In this document: piece after piece, positions 15,935 through 23,496 of the stretch | Layout: each line of letters begins with the position of its first letter | Numbering within the stretch: the first letter of the stretch is position 1 | Assembly (NCBI GenBank): GCA_963796225.1 | Contig: CAWCLK010000019.1 | Coordinates: 186,001 to 250,000 of the forward strand | DNA: 64,000 nt | DNA from: CAWCLK01 sp963796225 | GTDB taxonomy: Bacteria > Actinomycetota > Nitriliruptoria > Nitriliruptorales > Nitriliruptoraceae | Direction of reading: 5' to 3' | Notes under the pieces: generated by a model | The model's input: the letters and a program-made list of their open reading frames with translations, nothing else | Database searches by the model: none | Told to the model about the DNA's origin: nothing | Made by a program: the position numbers and the translations under genes

Positions 15935-18900
15935 GCGGCACCTGCCGAACTCGAACGCGTCTCCACGTCGTAGTCCTCCTCGGTGAGCAGCTGCGCGGGG
16001 TCGATCCCGAGCGCACGCCGCAGCTGCTCGCTGTCCAGGTCGCTGACCGAGCTGGACTTCGGCAGCGTGATGTCGGCGATCTGACGCTTGCCGGCCACGA
16101 CCTCCTCGACGCGTTCGTCGACGGTCCCGGGGACCACGAGGCGGTGGGCCACGACGGTGCGCTGCTGGCCGATGCGCCACACGCGGTCGCGGGCCTGGTC
16201 CTCGACCGCCGGGTTCCACCAGCGGTCGTAGAGCACGACGTGACTGGCCGCGGTGAGGTTCAGCCCCGTGCCGCCGGCCTTGAGCGACAGGACCAGCGCC
16301 CCGGGCCCGGTGCCGGCCTGGAACTCCTCGATCATCCGGTCGCGGGCGCCCCGCGCCAGCCCACCGTGGTAGCAGTGGATGGGGCGACCGAAGCGGTCGG
16401 TGAGGTAGTCGGCCAGCCGTTCGCCCCACGTGGCGAAGTGGGTGAAGATCAGCAGCCGCTCGTCGTAGGCGAAGACGTTCTCGACGATCTCCTCGAGCCG
16501 GGCGAGCTTGCCGGAGCGGCCCTCGAGGGGCCCGTCGTCGTGGGTGTAGGCGGCGGGGTGGTTGCAGATCTGCTTGAGCGCCGTGATGGCGGCCAGCACC
16601 GCGCCCTTCTTCTTGGGCGTGTCGTCGTCCGCAGTGTCGCGCACCAGCTGGTCGAGCACCGCCTGGTACAGGCCGACCTGCTCGGCGGTCATGGGGCAGC
16701 GGTCGAGCTCGTCGATGCGGTCGGGCAGCTCGGCGGCGATGACCGGTTCGGCCTTGGTGCGGCGGAACACCAGGACGCCGTTCATGGTCTTGAGGGCCGA
16801 CTCGGCCGAGGACCCGGCCTCGTTGGCCTTGGTCATCTGGGCGATGAAGGTCGCCCGGTCGCCGACCAGGCCGGGGTTGACGAAGTCCATCAGCGACCAC
16901 AGGTCGCCGAGCCCGTTCTCGATGGGCGTGCCCGTCAGCACGATGCGGGTGCGGGACTGCAGGCGGCGCAGCTGCTGGGCGGTCTCGGAGGTGTGGTTCT
17001 TGATCACCTGGGCCTCGTCGAGCACCACCTTGCCCCAGCCGACCTCGGCCAGCGCCTCGATGTCGCGCAGGGCCGTGCCGTAGGTGGTGATGACCACGTC
17101 GGCGTCCTCGACGACGGTCTCGGTGAGCTCGTCCTCGTCGGCGCGGTTCTGGCCGTGGTGGACGACGACGTCGAGGCCGGGGACGAACCGGTGCGCCTCG
17201 GCGGCCCAGTTGCCGACCACGGCCGGCGGGGCGATGACCAGCGCCGGGCCCTGCCCGGTCGTGGCACGCAGGTGGGCGAGCAGGGTCGGGGTCTTGCCGA
17301 GCCCCATGTCGAGGGCGAGGCAGCCACCCAGGCCGGCATCGTCGAGGAACTCGAGCCACGCCAGGGCGTTGGCCTGGTAGCTGCGCAGCTCGCCCTCGAA
17401 GCCGTCGGGGCTGGTCGGGGGCTGGTCGGGGATGTTGCGGGCCGAGCGCAGCAGGTTGGCCGCCCAGCTGTCGCCGGCGACGGAGACGGGGCTGCCGAGC
17501 GCCTGCCCGTCGAGCCCGAGCGCGTAGCGGAGCATGTCCGCGCCGGTCATCTGCTTCTTCTCGGCGCGTTCGGCCAGGGCGGCGGCCGCGGCCTCGAGGT
17601 CGGCGTGGTCGACCTCGACCCACCGGCCGTGGGACTGCACCAGGGGGCGGGACTCGGCCGACAGGCGCTGGATGTCCTCGGCGGACAGCTCGACGTCGTC
17701 GAACACGGCCGACCACTGCACGGCGGTGAGCTGCTGGGCGCCGACGGCGGTGTCGTGGTGGTCGTTGACCGACGTCACCCGCAGCGACGGGGTGGCCTTC
17801 TTCGGCGACATCGGCGGGACGCGGACCTCGAAGCCGGCCGAGGTCAGGATCGGACCGGTGGTGGTCATCAGGTCCCAGGCCTCGTCCTGGCTGAGGATCA
17901 CCTGGCCGCGGCGCTTGTCCTTGCCGCGCTGCAGCGGTTCGTACAGGCCCTCGAGACGCTCGAGCTCGTGCTTGATCGTCTCCTTGCGGTTGTGCTTGGC
18001 CCGCGACATCGCCGCCTCGACCGGTTCCTCCTTGCGGCGCCCGTCGCCGGCCAGCGTGCGCATCAGCCAGGCGTCGCCGTCGTCGGGCGGGTCGAGCTGG
18101 ACGATCAGCTGCAGGCGCGAGGTCCCGGTGACGTTCTTGGCCCAGGTCTGCAGGCCCTTGGACACCTCGGAGCCGTAGGACACCGGGCCCTCGAAGGTCG
18201 ACCCGTCCAGGCGTCCCAGGACGGCCTCGGCGACCTCGGAGGCGTTGCGCGGCTGTGGCGGCGGTGCCGGCACCTCGACCCGCCCCGCCGCGTCACGGCA
18301 GATCGCGTCGACGAACCCGTCGACGATGGTGCGGGTGACCGCGCGCGGGTCCTTCTGCTTCTCGAGCACGGCCACGCCCAGTGGCAGCGACTTGACCAGG
18401 TGGGTCAGCTCGTCGTGGTCGATGAGGGTCGGTTCCCAGCGCACGGCGAAGGGCACGCGCCGGTTGCCGCCGTTCTTGCCCTTCTTCTTGCCGTTGCCGT
18501 TGCCGTTGCCACCGTCGTCGCCGAGCCGCTGCAGCTGCGGGACCATGCGACCGTCGGCGACCAGCCGGACCGCGAGCGCAGCCGCCAGGCCCATCCAGGT
18601 GACGCTGGCCCCGAGGGTCTCGTCCTCGGCGGTGGAGCCCAGCGAGACCAGCCAGCCCAGCGTGGTGCGCACCGGCGCGGACACCGCCGGGGCGTGGGTG
18701 CCGCGGTCCAGCGGGACGGGCTCGTGCTCCTCGAAGGTGTCGGTGCCGGACCCCGCCGCCCGCAGGCGCTCCAGGACCTCGGCCGCCTCGGCGGCGGGGG
18801 CGTCCTCGGCGGCCGCCCACGCCACGATCCGGCCGTCGTGCCAGGACAGCTGCAGCAGCGGGTCGCCGGTGAGCGGCCTGGGTGGCGGCGGGGCGGGGTC

Positions 18901-19227
18901 GGGGGTGTCGGTCGTCGGAGGGGGAGAGGACGAGGAGGTCGAGGTGTCGGTCGCGGCCGCGGCGGCGTCCCGACGGGCCTGCTCGCGGGTGTGGACGCGG
19001 CGGCGGCGGGGCGCGGGCGGGGCCTGGCCGACCAGGGCCTCGAGCTGCGCGTCGAGGCGGCGGCGTTCGTCCTCGAAGTCGTCGAGCACGACCTGGCGCT
19101 CGGGTCCGGACAGGTCGTCGCGCAGGCGGTCGAGGGTGACCAGCAGGTCCCGGCGCAGGTCCTCCAGCGCGGCGACCCAGGCCTCGCGGGACGCCTCGAG
19201 CGCCTCGACGTCGGCGTCGGAGGCCAT
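15931..19227 (-). CDS. SNF2/Rad54-family DNA-dependent ATPase (helicase-like)
   Basis: About 1,100 residues. The N-terminal half holds a helical/coiled region, a Pro-rich linker and an actinobacterial helicase-associated domain. The C-terminal half is a complete SNF2 motor: LALDMGLGKTPT (Walker A), VITTYGTALRD, LDEAQVIKNHTS (motif II, DEAQ), LTGTPIENGLGDLWSLMDF, FTHFATWGERLADYL, SLKAGGTGLNLTAA and RDRVWRIGQQRTVVAHRLV. It should translocate on duplex DNA and remodel protein-DNA complexes. It includes its own low-complexity GNGNGNGKKKGKNGGNRR insert. The start is uncertain: ATG 19227 is the first in frame, but similar coding signal extends about 75 bp further with no start codon, so a frame error there is possible. 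Confidence 0.8.
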   Translation of the reverse strand: MASDADVEALEASREAWVAALEDLRRDLLVTLDRLRDDLSGPERQVVLDDFEDERRRLDAQLEALVGQAPPAPRRRRVHTREQARRDAAAAATDTSTSSSSPPPTTDTPDPAPPPPRPLTGDPLLQLSWHDGRIVAWAAAEDAPAAEAAEVLERLRAAGSGTDTFEEHEPVPLDRGTHAPAVSAPVRTTLGWLVSLGSTAEDETLGASVTWMGLAAALAVRLVADGRMVPQLQRLGDDGGNGNGNGKKKGKNGGNRRVPFAVRWEPTLIDHDELTHLVKSLPLGVAVLEKQKDPRAVTRTIVDGFVDAICRDAAGRVEVPAPPPQPRNASEVAEAVLGRLDGSTFEGPVSYGSEVSKGLQTWAKNVTGTSRLQLIVQLDPPDDGDAWLMRTLAGDGRRKEEPVEAAMSRAKHNRKETIKHELERLEGLYEPLQRGKDKRRGQVILSQDEAWDLMTTTGPILTSAGFEVRVPPMSPKKATPSLRVTSVNDHHDTAVGAQQLTAVQWSAVFDDVELSAEDIQRLSAESRPLVQSHGRWVEVDHADLEAAAAALAERAEKKQMTGADMLRYALGLDGQALGSPVSVAGDSWAANLLRSARNIPDQPPTSPDGFEGELRSYQANALAWLEFLDDAGLGGCLALDMGLGKTPTLLAHLRATTGQGPALVIAPPAVVGNWAAEAHRFVPGLDVVVHHGQNRADEDELTETVVEDADVVITTYGTALRDIEALAEVGWGKVVLDEAQVIKNHTSETAQQLRRLQSRTRIVLTGTPIENGLGDLWSLMDFVNPGLVGDRATFIAQMTKANEAGSSAESALKTMNGVLVFRRTKAEPVIAAELPDRIDELDRCPMTAEQVGLYQAVLDQLVRDTADDDTPKKKGAVLAAITALKQICNHPAAYTHDDGPLEGRSGKLARLEEIVENVFAYDERLLIFTHFATWGERLADYLTDRFGRPIHCYHGGLARGARDRMIEEFQAGTGPGALVLSLKAGGTGLNLTAASHVVLYDRWWNPAVEDQARDRVWRIGQQRTVVAHRLVVPGTVDERVEEVVAGKRQIADITLPKSSSVSDLDSEQLRRALGIDPAQLLTEEDYDVETRSSSAGAA

Positions 19228-19522
19228 GCCGTCGAGGTGGGCCTGGGCGAGCTCGTGGAACCCGTCGCGGGTGGCCGCGGCGTCGCGGTCGCGAATGGTG
19301 GTGATGGTCGGCTCTTTCGTGCACGTGGGGCGCCGTCGCGGGCCCCGTCGAGGAGGGCCGCCGGGCGACCTCCCGGCGACGTGCGCAGCCCGCCGAGGCG
19401 CCCGAGGTGCTCGGGCAGGCGGACCGGTCCGCGTCGAGGACCGGCGCGATCCCGGCCGCGTGGTCCCCTGCTGGATGCCCGCCGTGTGGTGTTCGTCCCA
19501 CGCAGCGCCGGGAGGAGCCGTG

Positions 19523-20278
19523 TCAGCACCCGGTCCGGGCATCGGCGAGGTCATCCAGTGCTGCCCGCACTGTACCCACCGGGGTGGCCACCCCGCGACC
19601 CCCGGCCGTCCGAGCGAACACCTGCCCCACGACGCGCCCCGTCCGGCTGTCCAGCACCGGGGAGCCCGACGCGCCCGGGGCGACCTCGAGGTCCAGCTCC
19701 AGCCGGTCCGGCGCCACGGAGGCGACGGGCCCCGCGGCGGTGAAGGGAAGTCCCGACGGGAAGCCCACCGTGCGGACCGGGTCGCCGCGCCGCGCGGCGG
19801 TGTCGGCCAGCGCCAGTGGTGGCGGCAGGTCGGCGGGGTCGGCGAGCTCGAGGACGGCGACGTCGGCGACCCGCGAGGGCTGCCACGACGCGACGGTGAC
19901 CCCGGGGCCACCGTCGAGGGGCCGGACCCCCAGGCTGCGGACGCCGGCGACGACGTGGGCGTTGGTCAGCAGCAGGTCGGTCCCGTCGACGGTGGCCGCG
20001 AACGCCGTGCCGGTGATCGCCCCGCCGCCGCTGCAGGTGGTGCCGCCGACCAGCAGCACGGCGTCGGCCAGGGCCGCGTCGAGGTCGGCGGCGTCGAGCT
20101 CCTCGACCACCCGCTCGCCCGCCCGGTTGAACACCAGCACCTGCAGCAGGCCCGCGCCGAGCGGCACGACCAGCGCGACGGCCAGCAGCACGCCGAGCCC
20201 GCCCTTGGCGCGGTCGAGGAAGCGGCGCATCGGGGTGCGGTAGCCCGCGAGGTCGTCGTCGCCCCACCCGTCGCTCAC
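19523..20278 (-). CDS. Membrane-anchored trypsin-like serine protease
   Basis: A 251-residue protein with one N-terminal membrane helix (GVLLAVALVVPLGAGLLQVLV) and an external S1-type domain. The catalytic triad is visible as His in LLTNAHVVAGV, Asp in ADVAVLELAD and Ser in VAPGASGSPVLD. It resembles the protease part of MarP-like or HtrA-like enzymes but lacks both the four-helix MarP membrane domain and a PDZ domain. GTG 20278 overlaps the stop of the endonuclease IV gene (GTGA). It acts outside the cytoplasmic membrane; substrate unknown. The 295 bp between its stop and the helicase start contain no separate gene that I can see. Confidence 0.8.
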   Translation of the reverse strand: MSDGWGDDDLAGYRTPMRRFLDRAKGGLGVLLAVALVVPLGAGLLQVLVFNRAGERVVEELDAADLDAALADAVLLVGGTTCSGGGAITGTAFAATVDGTDLLLTNAHVVAGVRSLGVRPLDGGPGVTVASWQPSRVADVAVLELADPADLPPPLALADTAARRGDPVRTVGFPSGLPFTAAGPVASVAPDRLELDLEVAPGASGSPVLDSRTGRVVGQVFARTAGGRGVATPVGTVRAALDDLADARTGC

Positions 20279-21081
20279 GTCGGGTCGTCCAGCATGGCCC
20301 GGACCACGGCGATCTGGTCGCGCTTGTCGTCGAGGTCCCCGGGTGTCTCGAGGATGGCGCTGTGCGCCCCGTGGGCCGCGGCTGCGCGCACCATGGCCAC
20401 GAGCACCTCGGTCGGGATCTCGCCGTCGCCGACGCGCTCGTGCAGGTCCCGGCCGCCGCCGGCCGGGGCGCGGCTGTCGTTGACGTGGAGGACGTCGACC
20501 CCGCCCGCGGCGGCGGCGACCGCACCGAACCAGCCGGCCGGGTCGCCGGCGCTGGCCGGGTCGCCGGCGAAGGCGTGGCAGGTGTCGAGGCACGCCCCGA
20601 CCGGGACGTCGAGCCCGGCGCCACGGAGGACCTCGAACAGCCGGACCAGGTCATCGAGCAGCCGTCCCGGAGCGGTGCTGCCGGTGGCCGTGTTCTCGAC
20701 CAGCAGCGGGACCTCGGACCGCAACGGCCGGGCGGTCTCCACCCACCGGTCGAGCGCGTCCTGCATGGTGCCGCCGCCCGCGGCGTGGCCGGCGTGGACC
20801 ACGACGCCCCGCGCCCCGACCCGGGCCGCCTCGTCGAGGGTCTGCTGCAGCACGCGGGTGGTCTTCTCGCGCACGACCGGGTCGGCCGAGGACGGGTTGC
20901 ACAGGTAGGGGGCGTGCACGCAGCCGACGAGGTCGGCGGCCCGCAGCTGCTCGGCGTCGTCGCGGTGCCTGGGGGCGCGCCACTGGCGGGGCGCGGACAG
21001 GTGCAGCTGCACGACGTCGGCGCCGGCGGTCGCCGCACCGCCGACGGGATCGCCGGCGGGGACGTGGGTGCCGACGCGCAT
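20275..21081 (-). CDS. nfo: Deoxyribonuclease IV (AP endonuclease, Nfo family)
   Basis: A 268-residue TIM-barrel AP endonuclease of the Nfo/EndoIV family. Zinc-ligand motifs are present in order: VQLHLSAPRQW, CVHAPYLCNPSS, VVHAGHAAGGG, LLVENTATGS, CLDTCHAFAGD, HVNDSRAPAGGGRDLHERVGDG and AILETPG. It nicks DNA 5' to abasic sites in base excision repair. It starts at ATG 21081 and overlaps the protease gene by 4 bp. Length matches the family. Confidence 0.88.
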   Translation of the reverse strand: MRVGTHVPAGDPVGGAATAGADVVQLHLSAPRQWRAPRHRDDAEQLRAADLVGCVHAPYLCNPSSADPVVREKTTRVLQQTLDEAARVGARGVVVHAGHAAGGGTMQDALDRWVETARPLRSEVPLLVENTATGSTAPGRLLDDLVRLFEVLRGAGLDVPVGACLDTCHAFAGDPASAGDPAGWFGAVAAAAGGVDVLHVNDSRAPAGGGRDLHERVGDGEIPTEVLVAMVRAAAAHGAHSAILETPGDLDDKRDQIAVVRAMLDDPT

Positions 21082-21144
21082 GGGACCTCGCAGGAGACGG
21101 GGCCCGCACGGTAGGCGCGGGCCCCGTCGGTGCCTGCCCGGACG

Positions 21145-21831
21145 TCAGCCGTGGGTCAGGTGCATGCCCTGGAAGTGGGCCGGGTGGGCCCATTCCTCGT
21201 CGGGCTCGGCGATGACGTCGTAGCCGAGCGGGGCGAGGGCGACGAAGGTCACCAGCGCCGCCCCGACGATCCACGGGGTCGACACGAGGGCGATCCCGAT
21301 GGCCGCGATGACCATGCCGATGGCGAGGCCGTACGAGGTGAACATCGGGGCCGTGCGTGCCAGCACCAGGCCGGCCGCCAGCACCAGGAACCCGATGCCG
21401 GTCGCGACGAGCCCGCCCATGGCCAGGTACATCACGGGGTTGGACGACGCCGCGTCGTACACGAACGCCGCGGAGGCGACGTCGAGCTGCGCGGCTTCGG
21501 TTGCGGCGACGACGCCGCCCAGGGCCACGGTGAACGCGACCATGCCGGCGACGGCGAGCAGGGAGCCGATCTGGCCGAACCACGACTGCTCCTCGCGGAG
21601 CAGGTGGCCCAGTCCGAGGGCGGCGAAGACGGCGAAGGCGATGCCCACGACGCCGATGATCAGGGCGACCTCGACGCGTCCGGGCGCGGCGGCCCAGGCC
21701 GTCAGCCGACCGGGGATGTCCTCGGTGAGCTGCGGGGCGACGAGGAAGGCGATGCCGATGGCCAGTGGCGCGGTGATCATGCTGATGCCCGCGAACAGGC
21801 GCCGGCGACGAAGCTCGAGTGTGGTGTCCAT
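21145..21831 (-). CDS. Multispanning membrane protein of unknown function
   Basis: A 228-residue protein with about six membrane helices (MITAPLAIGIAFLVAP, VALIIGVVGIAFAVFAALGLG, SLLAVAGMVAFTVALGGVVAA, AMGGLVATGIGFLVLAAGLVLA, LAIGMVIAAIGIALV, IVGAALVTFVALAPLG) and a short acidic, His-containing C-terminal tail. No transporter or enzyme motif was recognised. ATG 21831 follows a good Shine-Dalgarno (GGGAGGAGTC). It is divergent from the WS/DGAT gene. Confidence 0.7.
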   Translation of the reverse strand: MDTTLELRRRRLFAGISMITAPLAIGIAFLVAPQLTEDIPGRLTAWAAAPGRVEVALIIGVVGIAFAVFAALGLGHLLREEQSWFGQIGSLLAVAGMVAFTVALGGVVAATEAAQLDVASAAFVYDAASSNPVMYLAMGGLVATGIGFLVLAAGLVLARTAPMFTSYGLAIGMVIAAIGIALVSTPWIVGAALVTFVALAPLGYDVIAEPDEEWAHPAHFQGMHLTHG

Positions 21832-22006
21832 GACTCCTCCCACGGGGCGACGGGAACGCGGTCGACCCCACGTCCGAACGCTACGCCGGCCACCATCCGA
21901 CGGACAGGGCCGAAGGGCCCGGCGCCACGAGGCCCGCGGAGGCGCACCTGCCTGCCCTGCCGGTGAGGGCCATCCGGCCCGTCAGGTCGGGCCCAGCCGG
22001 CCCTCC

Positions 22007-22058
22007 CGTCGCGTCCGGTCCGGGGGCACCGTCGAAGGACCGGGCGCCGGACGCGACG
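22007..22058. promoter_or_regulatory. 12-bp perfect inverted repeat ahead of the WS/DGAT gene
   Basis: CGTCGCGTCCGG (22007-22018) and CCGGACGCGACG (22047-22058), separated by 28 nt that contain a nested GGTCC/GGACC pair. It ends 21 nt before the GTG at 22080, so it may be an operator or a leader hairpin that affects translation. The remaining part of the 248-bp divergent gap holds no gene. Confidence 0.5.
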
Positions 22059-22079
22059 CCCCCGACGGGAGTGGATCTC

Positions 22080-23465
22080 GTGACCTCCAGGCTCTCCGCG
22101 GCGGACGCCGTCTGGTTCCGGGGCGAGAACGCCCGCAACCCGATGATGGTCTCGTCCGTCCTCTGGTTCGACCGGCCGATGGACGTCGAGGCGCTGCGGG
22201 CGATCTTCGTCGATCGCGTGCTCGACCGGCACCCCGTGTTCCGCCAGCGCATCGTGCCGTCGGCCAACCCGCTGCTGATGCCCCGGTGGGTGGAGGACCG
22301 CCAGTTCGACCTCGACCACCACGTCGAGGTGGTCGACCTGCCGGCACCGGGCGACCACGCGATGCTGCAGCGCTGGTGCAGCACGCAGCGCAGCCAGCCG
22401 CTGGACCGGCGGCGACCGCCGTGGGCGGTGACGGTCTTCCAGGGCTACCGCGGCACCGGCAGCGCCATGCACGTGCGCATCCACCACAGCGTCGGTGACG
22501 GGCTGGCGCTGATGCGGCTGCTGCTCAGCCTGGCCGACGAGTCCGACGAGGGGACCGTGCCGGTGGTGGACCCGCCGGCGATGCACCTCGGGACCGAGTT
22601 GTGGCACCTCGCCGGCCAGGGGGTCGCGGAGGCCACGACGATGGCCCTGCACCCGACCCGGGCCGTGGGCCGGACCCAGCAGGTCCTCGACCTCACCCGC
22701 TGGACCGCGAAGCTGCTGGCCCCCGCGATGGCGGACCCGTCGATTCTCATCGGCCGGCCCAACGGCCACAAGGTGATGGCCTGGGACCCCGACGGCCTGT
22801 CACTGGACGAGGTCAAGCGCGCCGGCCATGCCGTCGGCGCGACCGTCAACGACGTCCTGCTGACGGTCCTGACCGGCGCCCTGGCGCGCTACCTGCACGA
22901 CCACGGGGCCACCGCCGACGAGGTGCTCGTGATGGTGCCGGTCAACCTGCGACCGGCGGACGAGCCACTGCCTCGCGACCTCGGCAACCGCATCGGGCTG
23001 CTGCCCGTGATGCTGCCCACCGGACTGCCCACACCCGTCCGGCGGCTCGCTGCGATCCAGGCCACGATCCGTGAGCTGCGGGAATCGCCGGCTCCGTGGC
23101 TGTCCCGCACGCTGCTCACCGCGACCTCGCTGCTGACCCCGCCCGGCGAACGGGCGATCCACCGCGTCAACCAGCTGCGGTCGTCCGGCGTGGTCACCAA
23201 CGTCCCCGGGCCCCGGGACCCGATCCACCTCGCGGGGGCGCGCGTCGACGGGGTCATCGGCTGGGGCGGCATGACCGGCCACCTCAACCTGAGCGTCGCC
23301 TTCGTGAGCCTGGCGGGGCGGGTCTACCCCGGCGTCGTCACCGACCGCGGCATCACGCCCGACCCGGAGCGGATCCTGCAGCACCTCCGCGACGAGTGGG
23401 ACGCCCTGCCCGAGCTGGGCGACGATCAGGCGCTGGCGACCAGCAGCGGGACCGTCGCGACGTAG
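22080..23465 (+). CDS. Wax ester synthase/diacylglycerol acyltransferase (WS/DGAT)
   Basis: A 461-residue WS/DGAT-family O-acyltransferase. The catalytic HHxxxDG motif is MHVRIHHSVGDGLAL in the N-terminal domain. Other family motifs are PWAVTVFQGY, VNDVLLTVLTGALARYL, VPVNLRPADEPLPRDLGNRIGLLPVMLP and the C-terminal VVTNVPGPRDP..LAG and GHLNLSVAFVSLAGRVYPGVVTD. It transfers acyl groups from acyl-CoA to diacylglycerol or fatty alcohols, making storage lipid at the membrane. GTG 22080 is preferred; GTG 22071 is possible. It is convergent with the P-type ATPase gene. Confidence 0.88.
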   Translation: MTSRLSAADAVWFRGENARNPMMVSSVLWFDRPMDVEALRAIFVDRVLDRHPVFRQRIVPSANPLLMPRWVEDRQFDLDHHVEVVDLPAPGDHAMLQRWCSTQRSQPLDRRRPPWAVTVFQGYRGTGSAMHVRIHHSVGDGLALMRLLLSLADESDEGTVPVVDPPAMHLGTELWHLAGQGVAEATTMALHPTRAVGRTQQVLDLTRWTAKLLAPAMADPSILIGRPNGHKVMAWDPDGLSLDEVKRAGHAVGATVNDVLLTVLTGALARYLHDHGATADEVLVMVPVNLRPADEPLPRDLGNRIGLLPVMLPTGLPTPVRRLAAIQATIRELRESPAPWLSRTLLTATSLLTPPGERAIHRVNQLRSSGVVTNVPGPRDPIHLAGARVDGVIGWGGMTGHLNLSVAFVSLAGRVYPGVVTDRGITPDPERILQHLRDEWDALPELGDDQALATSSGTVAT

Positions 23466-23496
23466 GCCCCGACGAGCAACAGCGTGCCGTCGGCCG

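Noticed and set aside
15925..19743. Very long plus-strand open frame opposite the SNF2 helicase
   Set aside because: It is the antisense shadow of a clear SNF2 ATPase with all motifs; long antisense frames are expected at this GC content. The same applies to the other long opposite-strand frames, such as those over the ABC operon (44.5-46.7 kb) and the TPP enzyme (51-54 kb).
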